DNA of 24,397 bases from a virus, in IMG/VR virus record IMGVR_UViG_3300034121_000776, positions 1 to 24,397 of that record. The stretch is one strand, 5' to 3'. Under the pieces are notes generated by a model. The model had not been told where the DNA came from, searched no databases, and was given only the letters and a program-made list of their open reading frames with translations. The translations under genes and the position numbers were made by a program. Below, one piece after another: positions 8,118-15,480 of the stretch. Each line of letters opens with the position of its first letter. Position 1 is the stretch's first letter.

Positions 8118-8751
8118 TAAGTGTAAAGAAGAAAAAGATATTAATATGTTTTATACCGGCAGACCCGAATGTAAAAGTTGTAAATTACTTAGAGATAAAT
8201 CTTATTATGATTTAAATAAAGAAATAATACTAAATAAAAATAAATTATATTGGGAAAATAATAAAGAAACAATAACAAATAGACATAAAGAATATTGGGA
8301 AAATAATAAAGAAAAATGTAAAGACCTTCAAAAAACTTATAGGTTAAATAATGTCGAGAAAGAATCTAATAGACGTAAATTATGGTTAAAATCTAACAAA
8401 TGTCGAATTAATGATTATAGAAAAAAACAAAGGTTAGAACATCCGACTTATAGATTATCGGAAAATATTAGACGAAGATTAAATACTTTTTTAAAATCAA
8501 ATAATGTTACTAAAAAAAACAAAACATTTGATATTGTTGGTTGTTCTCCGGAATTCCTTAAAGAGTATTTAGAACAAAAATTTACAGAAGGAATGTCTTG
8601 GAAGTTAATGGGACAACACATTCATATCGACCACATAATCCCTTTATCATCGGCAAACACCGAAGAAGAACTATATAAACTTTGTCATTATACAAACCTT
8701 CAACCATTATGGGCTTTTGATAATTTAAGTAAGGGAAGTAAAATATTATAA
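8098..8751 (+). CDS. HNH endonuclease, probable free-standing homing endonuclease
   Basis: 217 residues. The N-terminus holds a zinc-binding pair C6-x2-C9 and C25-x2-C28 (ICSKC, CKSC). Residues about 40-110 are a very basic, helical repeat region with recurring YWENNKE units. The C-terminal HNH/bba-Me core is HIHIDHIIPLS (Asp178, His179), Asn200 in TNLQPL and Asn209 in the final position, giving an HNN form common in phage HNH enzymes. The likely role is site-specific DNA cleavage that drives copying of its own gene into related phages. Placement next to the DNA polymerase gene is a typical homing position. The gene overlaps the RHH gene by 20 bases and ends at a bidirectional terminator. Codons are even more AT-rich than in the polymerase, which supports recent gain. 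Confidence 0.88.
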   Translation: MKTKICSKCKEEKDINMFYTGRPECKSCKLLRDKSYYDLNKEIILNKNKLYWENNKETITNRHKEYWENNKEKCKDLQKTYRLNNVEKESNRRKLWLKSNKCRINDYRKKQRLEHPTYRLSENIRRRLNTFLKSNNVTKKNKTFDIVGCSPEFLKEYLEQKFTEGMSWKLMGQHIHIDHIIPLSSANTEEELYKLCHYTNLQPLWAFDNLSKGSKIL

Positions 8752-8755
8752 ACAG

Positions 8756-8782
8756 AAAAGGTGTCGTTAGACACCTTTTTTT
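8756..8782 (+). terminator. bidirectional terminator between convergent genes
   Basis: Perfect 10-bp stem AAAAGGTGTC / GACACCTTTT (8756-8765 and 8770-8779) with loop GTTA and a T run through 8782. The A run at the 5' arm provides a T run on the minus strand, so it can end both the HNH transcript and the minus-strand transcript that reaches here. The stop codon of the minus-strand gene (8781-8783) touches the hairpin. Confidence 0.9.
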
Positions 8783-9125
8783 ATTCTAATTTTAAACCAT
8801 CAGAACTAATAATGTACCAGTTACCCTCAACTCTAAAAAATTCAACCGCGGCACCTCGGTCAATAAATATTTCGTCATATTGTTCGTCAATTAGACCCAT
8901 CATAGGTAAAATCATTACTTTTGTTAAAGTTTTAATTACAATATGTTCTGTAGTATTTTGGTCTAAAATAATTTTACAATTAGGAACATCTTTAACTAAG
9001 ATGAATTCTTCACCAATTGTTCTATGTTCCGGGATTGTAATTATTTGAATTGCCGGTTTATTTGGTAGGTTCGACATTGAACCGAATAATTTGTTTCCAA
9101 TTTTTGTTCTTGTTATAAAAGTCAT
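8781..9125 (-). CDS. small beta-rich protein, possible virion decoration or fibre-type domain
   Basis: 114 residues. The sequence is mostly beta-strand-like (IGEEFILVKDVPNCKIIL, TEHIVIKTLTKVMIL) and ends with FFRVEGNWYIISSDGLKLE. The closing pattern, a hydrophobic strand, then a x-NWYI strand, then SDGLK, resembles a small beta domain often seen at the end of phage fibre and decoration proteins; this is pattern memory, not a search result. It lies five bases downstream of the neck gene on the same strand, so it is co-transcribed with it, and its stop codon sits in the shared terminator. A role in the head-tail connector or on the capsid surface is inferred from context. Confidence 0.6.
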   Translation of the reverse strand: MTFITRTKIGNKLFGSMSNLPNKPAIQIITIPEHRTIGEEFILVKDVPNCKIILDQNTTEHIVIKTLTKVMILPMMGLIDEQYDEIFIDRGAAVEFFRVEGNWYIISSDGLKLE

Positions 9126-9130
9126 ATAAA

Positions 9131-10252
9131 TTAAATTACGTATATTTGTCTTGGCATTGCTCTAAATCTCAAACTAGTGTTAAGGTCAGTTGCAATTTTG
9201 GCCTCTCTCTCCATAACTCGTTCAGGTTTAAGTCTTGTTAATCTACCTTCAGTACCAATTAACTCTTCAATTAACTTTGTTTTTTCGTCTTTAGCTTCAG
9301 TCGATAACGATAGATAATCCATTGTTAATTCACTATCCGGTGTTTTGATATTCCCACTAAATTTACCACGAACTCTTGATAATGTTTCCTTCACGTATGC
9401 CGTAAACCAACGACGAACCCAAACTTGAGCAGGATTATTTAAATCGACCCAATCAATTCCTTCCAAAGGAACATCTGAAGGTAATTTAATGATATCCGGA
9501 TTTGATTTTAAACATTTATCTCTATCAGCAGGTCCAGCATCATAATACCAGTACCAAACACGCCCCCTCTTCATAGTTGCTTGACCAAAATCAAATTTAC
9601 CCCCCGGTGTTTGCATTAAATGTAGAGCCTTTTTTCCTTCAGGTAAAGCGGTGATTTTATAAGTTAAATCTCCGGCAATAATTCTTCTTTGTATGTTATT
9701 CTCTTGTAATCTTAATAACATATCAAAAGCTGGCATCATAAACATCGACCCTGACATACCCATTTGTGAAAAACCCCCAGGACCACCTAATCCGGCTGCA
9801 CCTAAGGAACCAAATGACCAAGGGTCTAGTAATATACTATTAAGTTCTGCGGGTGTATACCACATTACTTCATTAATTTCTCTATTAGCGGGAATTTCGT
9901 AAATTTGTTGGTTAGGAACTAACTCAACAAAATCTTTTTTAAGTTCCCAATCACCCCCCGCTTGTAGTCCAACAATTTTGGAGTAGGCGTAAGTATAACG
10001 AGTTTCATAATCCAAACTTTTGGTGATGAATGCTCGTGATAATGATTGTGTATCTAAATTTAAATTTGCTAATGATGTCCATTGAGATTCAATTAACCAA
10101 TCTTGAATATATTGTGAATAATCACTAATTGATAATTCCATTAAACTATCCATCATTTCGTCTTCGATTTCAATTGAACGAAGTGGTGCTCCCAATAAGT
10201 GTTTGATTCTTGTGTAAAGTTGGGTTCTTTCCGGTTCTGCAATTCCAGCCAT
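9131..10252 (-). CDS. gp13-like neck protein
   Basis: 373 residues, longer than T4 gp13 (309). The N-terminal segment RTQLYTRIKHLLGAPLRSIEIEDEMMDSLME (about 9-39, read in two halves: LGAPLRSIEI and EDEMMDSLMELSISDY) is the hallmark of the myovirus neck family found in many marine and freshwater T4-like phages. A Gly/Met-rich loop occupies about 148-173, and the C-terminus is rich in charged helices ending in RFRAMPRQIYVI. Gp13 joins gp14 to close the filled head and accept the tail. The gene is on the minus strand, opposite to the remaining neck and tail genes at 13269-24397, so this connector gene appears inverted relative to its partners. A TATTTATA motif at 10270-10277 precedes it by 17 bases, so it may be transcribed separately from the nuclease gene upstream. 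Confidence 0.78.
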   Translation of the reverse strand: MAGIAEPERTQLYTRIKHLLGAPLRSIEIEDEMMDSLMELSISDYSQYIQDWLIESQWTSLANLNLDTQSLSRAFITKSLDYETRYTYAYSKIVGLQAGGDWELKKDFVELVPNQQIYEIPANREINEVMWYTPAELNSILLDPWSFGSLGAAGLGGPGGFSQMGMSGSMFMMPAFDMLLRLQENNIQRRIIAGDLTYKITALPEGKKALHLMQTPGGKFDFGQATMKRGRVWYWYYDAGPADRDKCLKSNPDIIKLPSDVPLEGIDWVDLNNPAQVWVRRWFTAYVKETLSRVRGKFSGNIKTPDSELTMDYLSLSTEAKDEKTKLIEELIGTEGRLTRLKPERVMEREAKIATDLNTSLRFRAMPRQIYVI

Positions 10253-10269
10253 ATAGATTTGTGTTTCTA

Positions 10270-10277
10270 TATAAATA
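10270..10277 (-). promoter_or_regulatory. TATTTATA motif for the neck gene (minus strand)
   Basis: Reading the minus strand gives GATATTTATATAGAAACA, directly between the stop of the nuclease gene (ending at 10278) and the neck start at 10252. The downstream bases resemble the polymerase site (TATTTATAGAAACA at 5056). Confidence 0.5.
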
Positions 10278-11114
10278 TCAGCTAAGAGTATAAATTAAAT
10301 TCTCTTTGTTAAAAACAAAATTACCGTCAATAATTGTTGAATTTTTATTATCAAACACCAAAATTTCTTTATTATTTTTTGAGAAGATTAACCAATCGGT
10401 TTTATATTTTTTAACATTACCGGCACCCATAACAAATGTTAAATTTTGTTCTCCGATTAAATGGGTGAATGGTTTGATTTGAGCTGTTTTACGTTCATCA
10501 TTAATAATTATTTCACAATCAATTCCACCAATCATATCATCACTACTACCTAATTTACCGATAGGGATAACATTATTAACACCGAATTGTTTTTTAAGAA
10601 TTTCAACTGTTGTGTCTTCTCTTTTTTGACCCCACGCGTGGGTTTGGCCTAACACCATCATAAGTGATTGGAATGTTGAGGAGTTGGTGTTAAAGATTCG
10701 GTCTTTATATTGTTCGATTATGTTTATAAATTTTTTAACTTCATTTATTTGAGATAGAGCTGTTTGAAATTTGAAAACAATTATTGGATGTTGCATAGAC
10801 GACAGGACTTTATTAACATCTCTAAGAAGAACACAGAAACAACTATAGTTTGTGTTTAATTTGTTGATAACGGAACGACCGGGTTGTTCTAAGTCGTATA
10901 TACCATATGATTCACCTTCGGAATAACCTCCTTTTATGTAGTAGTTTTCTGAGAATACTTCTCTTAAAACATTATTAATTGAGTTTTTAAAGATTTCTTT
11001 AACTCGGGGGTTTGTGTTAAAAAGTTGTCTAATTTCTTCAATTTGAATTGGAAGACACTTTTCTGCTTTAGTTTGAATAAGTACTAAAGAAACTTTGTTT
11101 TCATTATTTATCAT
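10278..11114 (-). CDS. putative PD-(D/E)xK-fold nuclease
   Basis: 278 residues. The N-terminal 150 residues are not recognised and look mixed alpha/beta. The C-terminal part carries a restriction-endonuclease-like core: a helix TTVEILKKQFG (168-178), then SSDDMIGGIDCEI (190-201) with candidate metal ligands Asp193 and Asp199, followed by strand KTAQIKPF with Gln212-x-Lys214, a QxK variant of the (D/E)xK motif. A DNA-cutting or DNA-processing role is inferred from this pattern and from its position 29 bases downstream of the SNF2 helicase gene on the same strand, which suggests a two-gene operon. No RBS-like sequence is present. Alternatives are an inactive nuclease-fold protein or a structural protein. 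The exact catalytic assignment is uncertain. Confidence 0.5.
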   Translation of the reverse strand: MINNENKVSLVLIQTKAEKCLPIQIEEIRQLFNTNPRVKEIFKNSINNVLREVFSENYYIKGGYSEGESYGIYDLEQPGRSVINKLNTNYSCFCVLLRDVNKVLSSMQHPIIVFKFQTALSQINEVKKFINIIEQYKDRIFNTNSSTFQSLMMVLGQTHAWGQKREDTTVEILKKQFGVNNVIPIGKLGSSDDMIGGIDCEIIINDERKTAQIKPFTHLIGEQNLTFVMGAGNVKKYKTDWLIFSKNNKEILVFDNKNSTIIDGNFVFNKENLIYTLS

Positions 11115-11143
11115 AATAGGCTTGTTTTAATTAAACAACCGAG

Positions 11144-12949
11144 CTATCCCCGATTGTTTATCTTGTTCATAAGTTCTCCAATAAAATCACCTTTATCTTC
11201 AATATTATCCCCCATTACAGTTCCAATATTTAATTTCTTTTGATTTACCATATCGTAAATGATTGCTTCGACACTGTTATCAAAAATTGGGTAATAAACG
11301 GATACTGAATTTTTTTGTCCGTATCTGTACGCTCTATCTTCTGCTTGGGCTAAATCACCAGGGACAAATGATAGGTCATTAATAATTACGGCTTCAGCTG
11401 CGGTTAGAGTGATACCAACACCTGCGGCCTTTACATTACCAACAAATACTTTAATCTTTTCGTTATCTTGAAATTGGTCCACAGCATATTGTCTTTGAGG
11501 TTTTGATGTTGAACCATCTAATCTTACGGCTTGTTTTCCAAAATGGTCGGCAATTCTGTTTAATGTTTCGGTAAAGTTGGTAAAGATAATAACTTTTTTG
11601 TCTTGTTCCAAAATATTTTCAGCTAATTCTATCGTATCTTTAATTTTTTCTTCGGCAATCACTTGACGAACCTTCATTAACTTACTGAACTGAACCGTTA
11701 GAGATGTTGATTCATCGGGGTTCTTATTATACCAATCGTAGTATTCCCCCATCAATCCTTCATAAAGTTTTGATTTTAATCTTAAATAAACCGGTGTAAT
11801 AATTTTTTCGGGTAAATCTAAAACTTCCGTTTTCAATCTACGTAAAACTTGTCTTGATGTTCGGTCTCTCAATTCTTCTAAGTTTGATGCTCCAGTAACA
11901 TTCCATATTTTACGAGTTCCCGCAGTAAATTGATAACCTTGACAATATCTAATGGCATAGGCCATCCAATTATTACTTACCGGACTTTCAACCAACGATA
12001 ATAGGTTAAAATAATTCATCGGACGGTTAGTCATAGGTGTTCCGGTTAATAACCAAACTCTTTCACATTTTTTAGAAAAACTATTAACCAACTTTGTTCT
12101 CGCCGCTTGTCCGTTACTAACATAATGAGCTTCATCTAAGATAATTAAATCAAAATTTCCTTGTGTGATTAAAGAGTTTTCCTTATTTTTGAGGTCATAG
12201 AAGTTTTTAAGAATATCGTAATTAACAATTACAAAATCATGCTCAATTGAGAAATTTTTACCCTCAGAAATATAAACACTCCTATCAGAATAGTTTTCAA
12301 TCTCTCTTTGCCAGTTAATTTTTAAAGATGCCGGACAAATAATAAGTATTTTTTTGGCACCCGTTTCTAAAGCGGCGATAATTGTTGATGTGGTCTTACC
12401 TAATCCCATATCATCGGCAAGGATGAATCTTTTAGACCCGGCAAGTTTTTCGATAGCTTCTTTTTGATGTTCTAATGGTGGTCTATGAGAGTATTTTGAA
12501 TAATCCACAACAATATTCTTAATTGTGTGTGTTTTAATCAAAGCACCTTTCGGTAACCAAAAATCGTGGATAGTTTCGTTCTCCAATATTTTTCCCCAAA
12601 CGTGGTAGGATTTTTCTTTCTCAACTAATAGCTTTTCTACCCATACCTGTTCGGGGATTTTAAGTAATAATTTTTCGTCGGCAATTTTTTTGGCAAAGTA
12701 GGGGTCTAAATCAACCCATCGTTTGGCTACCTTTGGTGTAACTTCGTAATAATTTATTATGTAATCGCATTGAGCTCTTGTAGGAAAAAATCGTTTATTT
12801 GATTCCTTTTGAAATTTTAATTTTAAGATGTGGTTGTTTGCTCCCTGATAAGTTCCAAGAAGAGATATTGCTCGTTGTTCTATTGTTAAATTAGAATTAT
12901 CGGATGTGTTGTTTTCCAAATTTAATCTTTTTATAGAAATATAACACAT
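11144..12949 (-). CDS. SNF2-family DNA-dependent ATPase/helicase
   Basis: 601 residues. All core helicase motifs are visible: motif I LADDMGLGKTT (Lys185), Ia CPASLKINW, motif II DEAH at 272-275, motif III LTGTP at 301-305, then in the second RecA domain VIIFTNFTETL, motif V NVKAAGVGITLT (505-516), and motif VI QAEDRAYRYGQ (535-545). DDMGLGKT with QAEDRAYRYGQ is the SNF2 signature, closest in style to the compact SMARCAL1/HARP-like and RapA-like groups. The first 150 residues are an unrecognised N-terminal region. SNF2-type motors move on duplex DNA and remodel forks or displace proteins, so a UvsW-like role in recombination-dependent replication is plausible. The start at 12949 (MCYIS) is the only ATG near the frame start but lies in an AT-rich patch; TTG about ten codons downstream is an alternative. 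It is followed by the nuclease gene. Confidence 0.93.
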   Translation of the reverse strand: MCYISIKRLNLENNTSDNSNLTIEQRAISLLGTYQGANNHILKLKFQKESNKRFFPTRAQCDYIINYYEVTPKVAKRWVDLDPYFAKKIADEKLLLKIPEQVWVEKLLVEKEKSYHVWGKILENETIHDFWLPKGALIKTHTIKNIVVDYSKYSHRPPLEHQKEAIEKLAGSKRFILADDMGLGKTTSTIIAALETGAKKILIICPASLKINWQREIENYSDRSVYISEGKNFSIEHDFVIVNYDILKNFYDLKNKENSLITQGNFDLIILDEAHYVSNGQAARTKLVNSFSKKCERVWLLTGTPMTNRPMNYFNLLSLVESPVSNNWMAYAIRYCQGYQFTAGTRKIWNVTGASNLEELRDRTSRQVLRRLKTEVLDLPEKIITPVYLRLKSKLYEGLMGEYYDWYNKNPDESTSLTVQFSKLMKVRQVIAEEKIKDTIELAENILEQDKKVIIFTNFTETLNRIADHFGKQAVRLDGSTSKPQRQYAVDQFQDNEKIKVFVGNVKAAGVGITLTAAEAVIINDLSFVPGDLAQAEDRAYRYGQKNSVSVYYPIFDNSVEAIIYDMVNQKKLNIGTVMGDNIEDKGDFIGELMNKINNRG

Positions 12950-12967
12950 TTCTCAATATTTATCAAT

Positions 12968-13276
12968 ATGAATAATGAACCAATAAACTTTGACCGAGAT
13001 TATAAGATAATTAAAAGGTATTTAGATATAACTAAACCAAGTGGCGTTTCGGATATTGAGTTTGAATTAAGACCAACAGGTGATAAAGACGAATATTATA
13101 TGAGTATAATGTATATTGTTCCTGATGGTAGTAAATATTTAAGTTATGTTGTTACTAAAAATGTTGTACGAAATGAGTGGAATTACCAAATAATAAAAGA
13201 TATTCAAAATTATTTTGGATTAAGGGTGATTATTAATAACTCCGGAACAAGAAGTGAAAAATTTAATTATGAATAA
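12968..13276 (+). CDS. unknown small protein
   Basis: 102 residues with no recognised domain: an acidic, Tyr-rich, mixed alpha/beta sequence (FDRDYKIIKRYLD, then DEYYMSIMYIVPDG, then a helix WNYQIIKDIQNYFG). No signal or membrane segment. It starts at ATG 12968, diverging from the SNF2 gene whose start is at 12949, so the two genes share an 18-base intergenic promoter space; TATTTATC (one mismatch to the common motif) lies at 12957-12964. Its last 8 bases overlap the ATG of the next gene, which indicates translational coupling in an operon with neck and tail-completion genes. Confidence 0.68.
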   Translation: MNNEPINFDRDYKIIKRYLDITKPSGVSDIEFELRPTGDKDEYYMSIMYIVPDGSKYLSYVVTKNVVRNEWNYQIIKDIQNYFGLRVIINNSGTRSEKFNYE

Positions 13277-13781
13277 TAAAGTACCAATTACAAGAATAGG
13301 AAAGTTCTTCGGAGCCGAGGATTTTACATTAGAACAAGATTTTGGTTCTGAATGGTTGCATAATGATATGAACTTTACATTAGTTCTATACCGTGTTGAT
13401 AGATATAAGACAAAAGCTGATGACGTGTATGGTGAGACATCCGTGGATGGTATCAAGTTTTTACCACCGGTTGAATTTAAAGGATATGTTCAAATTATGG
13501 CTCCTGAGAACAAATATTTAGGAACATCTAAAATTGACCAAATGGAACCGGGTAATATGAAAGTATCTGTCTATCAAAGAGATTTGGAAGAATTGGAAAT
13601 TGATATTAGTTATGGTGATTACATTGGATACTACGAAACTGAAGATAAAGTGAGGTATTACACTGTTAATAACGATGGAAGGGTAACATCAGACAATAAA
13701 CATACAATTGGGGGTTATAAACCGTTCTATAGAACTATTATGGCATCTCCGGTTACAAATAACGAATTTAGAGGATTATAA
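13269..13781 (+). CDS. putative neck/head-completion protein (gp14-like by position)
   Basis: 170 residues from ATG 13269; a GTG at 13254 would add five residues, but the ATG is preferred because it gives the 8-base overlap with the upstream stop usual for coupled phage genes. The sequence is beta-rich (NFTLVLYRVDRYK, PVEFKGYVQIMAPE, MKVSVYQRDLEELEIDISYGDYIGYY) with DVYGET near residue 60. The strand pattern, with an initial YGE-type loop and a YGDYIGY strand near the end, recalls the C-terminal part of gp14-type neck proteins and other connector beta-barrels. This is a weak resemblance; position between neck-type and tail-completion genes is the main argument. It overlaps the next ATG in a TAATG junction. 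Confidence 0.5.
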   Translation: MNNKVPITRIGKFFGAEDFTLEQDFGSEWLHNDMNFTLVLYRVDRYKTKADDVYGETSVDGIKFLPPVEFKGYVQIMAPENKYLGTSKIDQMEPGNMKVSVYQRDLEELEIDISYGDYIGYYETEDKVRYYTVNNDGRVTSDNKHTIGGYKPFYRTIMASPVTNNEFRGL

Positions 13782-14155
13782 TGAAAGTAGTAATAACAGA
13801 GAGTAGGTTATTTGACGCAATATATAATTATATCGATAATATGTATGATGTTTCCGAACTTACTTTAAAACACCCTGAAGTTTGGGACGATGAAGAAATG
13901 TCGGAGATTGAAAACTCATATGTAACAGATTTCTACGATTATAATGAAAATTTAATATTTAGTTATTTTGAAAAAGAATATTACGGTAATGATATTGGTA
14001 GTAAATTTTTTAAAGATTCTGCACCAATTTTAGAGGTTAATGGATACGATTGGCAAAGATTAACTAGTATGTTTGGCAATAATTGGAAGGAACCAATGAA
14101 AAAATCATTTGAAGATAAATTTGGATTACCGGTTAATACCGTAACAATAGAATAA
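13781..14155 (+). CDS. unknown small acidic protein with KVVITES N-terminus
   Basis: 124 residues, starting in a TAATG overlap with the previous stop. The N-terminus MKVVITESRLFDAIYNYI matches an opening pattern (KxIITExxL) that I recall from many small unannotated proteins in large aquatic phages; its meaning is not known. The rest is acidic and aromatic (EVWDDEEMSEIENSY, DFYDYNENLIFSYFEKEYYG), mostly helical. No catalytic or metal motif. Because it is coupled on both sides to structural genes (12 bases before the next ATG), it may be a minor virion or assembly protein, but that is only context. Confidence 0.66.
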   Translation: MKVVITESRLFDAIYNYIDNMYDVSELTLKHPEVWDDEEMSEIENSYVTDFYDYNENLIFSYFEKEYYGNDIGSKFFKDSAPILEVNGYDWQRLTSMFGNNWKEPMKKSFEDKFGLPVNTVTIE

Positions 14156-14167
14156 TAAAACAATAAA

Positions 14168-15202
14168 ATGGGTTTACCAAACAAAATAAAAAAAAATATA
14201 CCACTAACGGAGTCCAAAACTCTTTTACCAAGAAGACACGAACTTTTGGATAAAATCAATAAAGACGGAACTTATCTTCCCAAATCTTTATTGCATGCCG
14301 ACTTAGATAGAGGTTTTTTAGATTTTGTTAAAGACGATTTAAAAGTTGTTGTTGAAGGTAAAACTATTCCAACGGTAGATATTTTAATTACCACTCAGAA
14401 TTGGGCTCAATTCACTGAAACTTGGAATTTCCAAAATATAGATAAAAACGCTGAACCCCCATTTATAACTGTTGTTAGAACGCCTGAAGTTAAATTTGGG
14501 ACTAATCCGGCAGTTTTATATAACATACCAAATAGAAGACAATATTTTTACGCTCAAGTTCCAACATTTGACGGACAAAGAAATGGTATGGATGTTTATA
14601 CTATACCTCAACCGGTTCCGGTAGATATTACCTATTCTGTTAAAATTATTTGTAATAGAATGAGAGAATTAAATAAACTTAATCAAATTATTCTTGAGAA
14701 GTTTGCATCAAGACAGGCATATGCGGTAATTAAGGGTCATTATATTCCTATTGTTATGGGTAATATTGCTGACGAATCGGTATTTGATGTTGAAAAAAGA
14801 AAGTATTACATTCAAACATATGAATTTACTATGTTGGGGTTTTTAATTGATGAAGACGAATTTGAGGTTTCTCCGGCAATAACAAGGGTATTACAGGTTG
14901 TTGAGATTGAAAAAAAGACGACAAGACGTAATAAGAAAAAACCTATTGAAGAAGGTCCTGGAAATCAAGCGTTGTTTTTAGTTGGTAATACAACTCTAAC
15001 ACAACTGTTTAGTTATGTTGTTGATATTAAAATTGGTGAAATAGTTAATATAAGTTCGTTTGATGTTTATATCAACGATGATTATTATGGGACCGATTTG
15101 ATTTTAATACAAATTAACTCTGGTGATGTTCTAAGGTTAGATATTGTTAAAAATGATAACCTATTAGAATCTACAATTCAGTTTATTGATAAGATATTTT
15201 AA
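14168..15202 (+). CDS. probable tail completion/sheath-stabilising protein (gp15/gp3-like)
   Basis: 344 residues. The middle segment has the features of the myovirus tail-terminator or sheath-stabiliser family: TQNWAQFTETWNFQN (about 76-90), PFITVVRTPEVKFGTNP, VPTFDGQRNGMDVYTIPQPVPVDITYSVKIICNRMRELNKLNQIILEKF, AYAVIKGHYIPIVM and KRKYYIQTYEFTMLGFLIDEDEFEV (the longest of these is read in pieces). Such proteins cap the tube and sheath at the head-proximal end and contact the neck. The region after about residue 262 is an extra beta-rich domain and has no counterpart I recognise in T4 gp15 (272 residues). It ends at TAA 15200-15202, overlapping the stop of a minus-strand RHH gene. Assignment rests on pattern, length and position between neck-type and sheath genes. 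Confidence 0.6.
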   Translation: MGLPNKIKKNIPLTESKTLLPRRHELLDKINKDGTYLPKSLLHADLDRGFLDFVKDDLKVVVEGKTIPTVDILITTQNWAQFTETWNFQNIDKNAEPPFITVVRTPEVKFGTNPAVLYNIPNRRQYFYAQVPTFDGQRNGMDVYTIPQPVPVDITYSVKIICNRMRELNKLNQIILEKFASRQAYAVIKGHYIPIVMGNIADESVFDVEKRKYYIQTYEFTMLGFLIDEDEFEVSPAITRVLQVVEIEKKTTRRNKKKPIEEGPGNQALFLVGNTTLTQLFSYVVDIKIGEIVNISSFDVYINDDYYGTDLILIQINSGDVLRLDIVKNDNLLESTIQFIDKIF

Positions 15203-15363
15203 TCCTCACCATAGATATCCTTTGTTGGTTTGCATTTTTCAACAATTAGTCGTTCTAAAAAACGATACATTTTAATTCCCTTCTTTTCGCAGTAGTTTTT
15301 AAGAATCTCGTGTGATTCCACCGATATCTTTAAATTTTTAATCTTTTTGATGTCTTTATCCAT
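15199..15363 (-). CDS. second small ribbon-helix-helix protein, antisense to the tail operon
   Basis: 54 residues on the minus strand: ATG at 15363-15361, stop TAA read from 15201-15199. Pattern: basic N-terminus KDIKKIKN, strand LKISVESH (about 11-18), helix EILKNYCEKKG, turn IKMYRF, helix LERLIVEKC. That is the order of an Arc/CopG-type ribbon-helix-helix repressor. Its stop codon interlocks with the stop of the plus-strand gp15-like gene, and its own TATTTATA motif lies 36 bases upstream at 15399-15406. It occupies the only gap between the neck/completion genes and the sheath gene and points away from the sheath, so it could repress the sheath promoter and its own. It is shorter than usual automated cut-offs and would be missed by them. 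Confidence 0.7.
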   Translation of the reverse strand: MDKDIKKIKNLKISVESHEILKNYCEKKGIKMYRFLERLIVEKCKPTKDIYGED

Positions 15364-15398
15364 AAGTAGAAAAAAGGTAGAAAATAATCTCCCTAAAA

Positions 15399-15406
15399 TA
15401 TAAATA
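15399..15406 (-). promoter_or_regulatory. TATTTATA motif for the antisense RHH gene
   Basis: The minus strand reads AACTATTTATATTTTAGG, 36 bases before the RHH ATG at 15363. It sits 37 bases from the palindromic site that faces the sheath gene, so the two units diverge from one short region that the RHH protein could control. Confidence 0.5.
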
Positions 15407-15442
15407 GTTGCTACGAAGTAAAGTATTTTGGTTTTTTTTTAA

Positions 15443-15458
15443 TATTTATATATAAATA
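15443..15458 (+). promoter_or_regulatory. 16-bp perfect palindrome TATTTATATATAAATA upstream of sheath
   Basis: The palindrome holds TATTTATA and TATAAATA back to back. The latter matches the T4 late promoter consensus on the coding strand, 22 bases before the sheath ATG. A T-rich tract precedes it (15432-15440). It could be a late promoter, an operator for the neighbouring RHH protein, or both. Confidence 0.55.
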
Positions 15459-15465
15459 AAATTAT

Positions 15466-15478
15466 AAACAAGACAAAC
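15466..15478 (+). promoter_or_regulatory. leader element AAACAAGACAAAC before sheath ATG
   Basis: Exact copy of the 13-mer in front of the DNA polymerase gene (5065-5077), here ending two bases before the sheath ATG at 15481, where a ribosome binding site would be expected. No Shine-Dalgarno-like purine run of G is present. Confidence 0.45.
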
Positions 15479-15480
15479 TA

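Noticed and set aside
8761-9048. Plus-strand open frame of 95 codons overlapping the 114-residue minus-strand gene
   Set aside because: It starts inside a terminator hairpin, has no leader, and lies entirely opposite a better supported minus-strand gene with protein-like composition and operon context.
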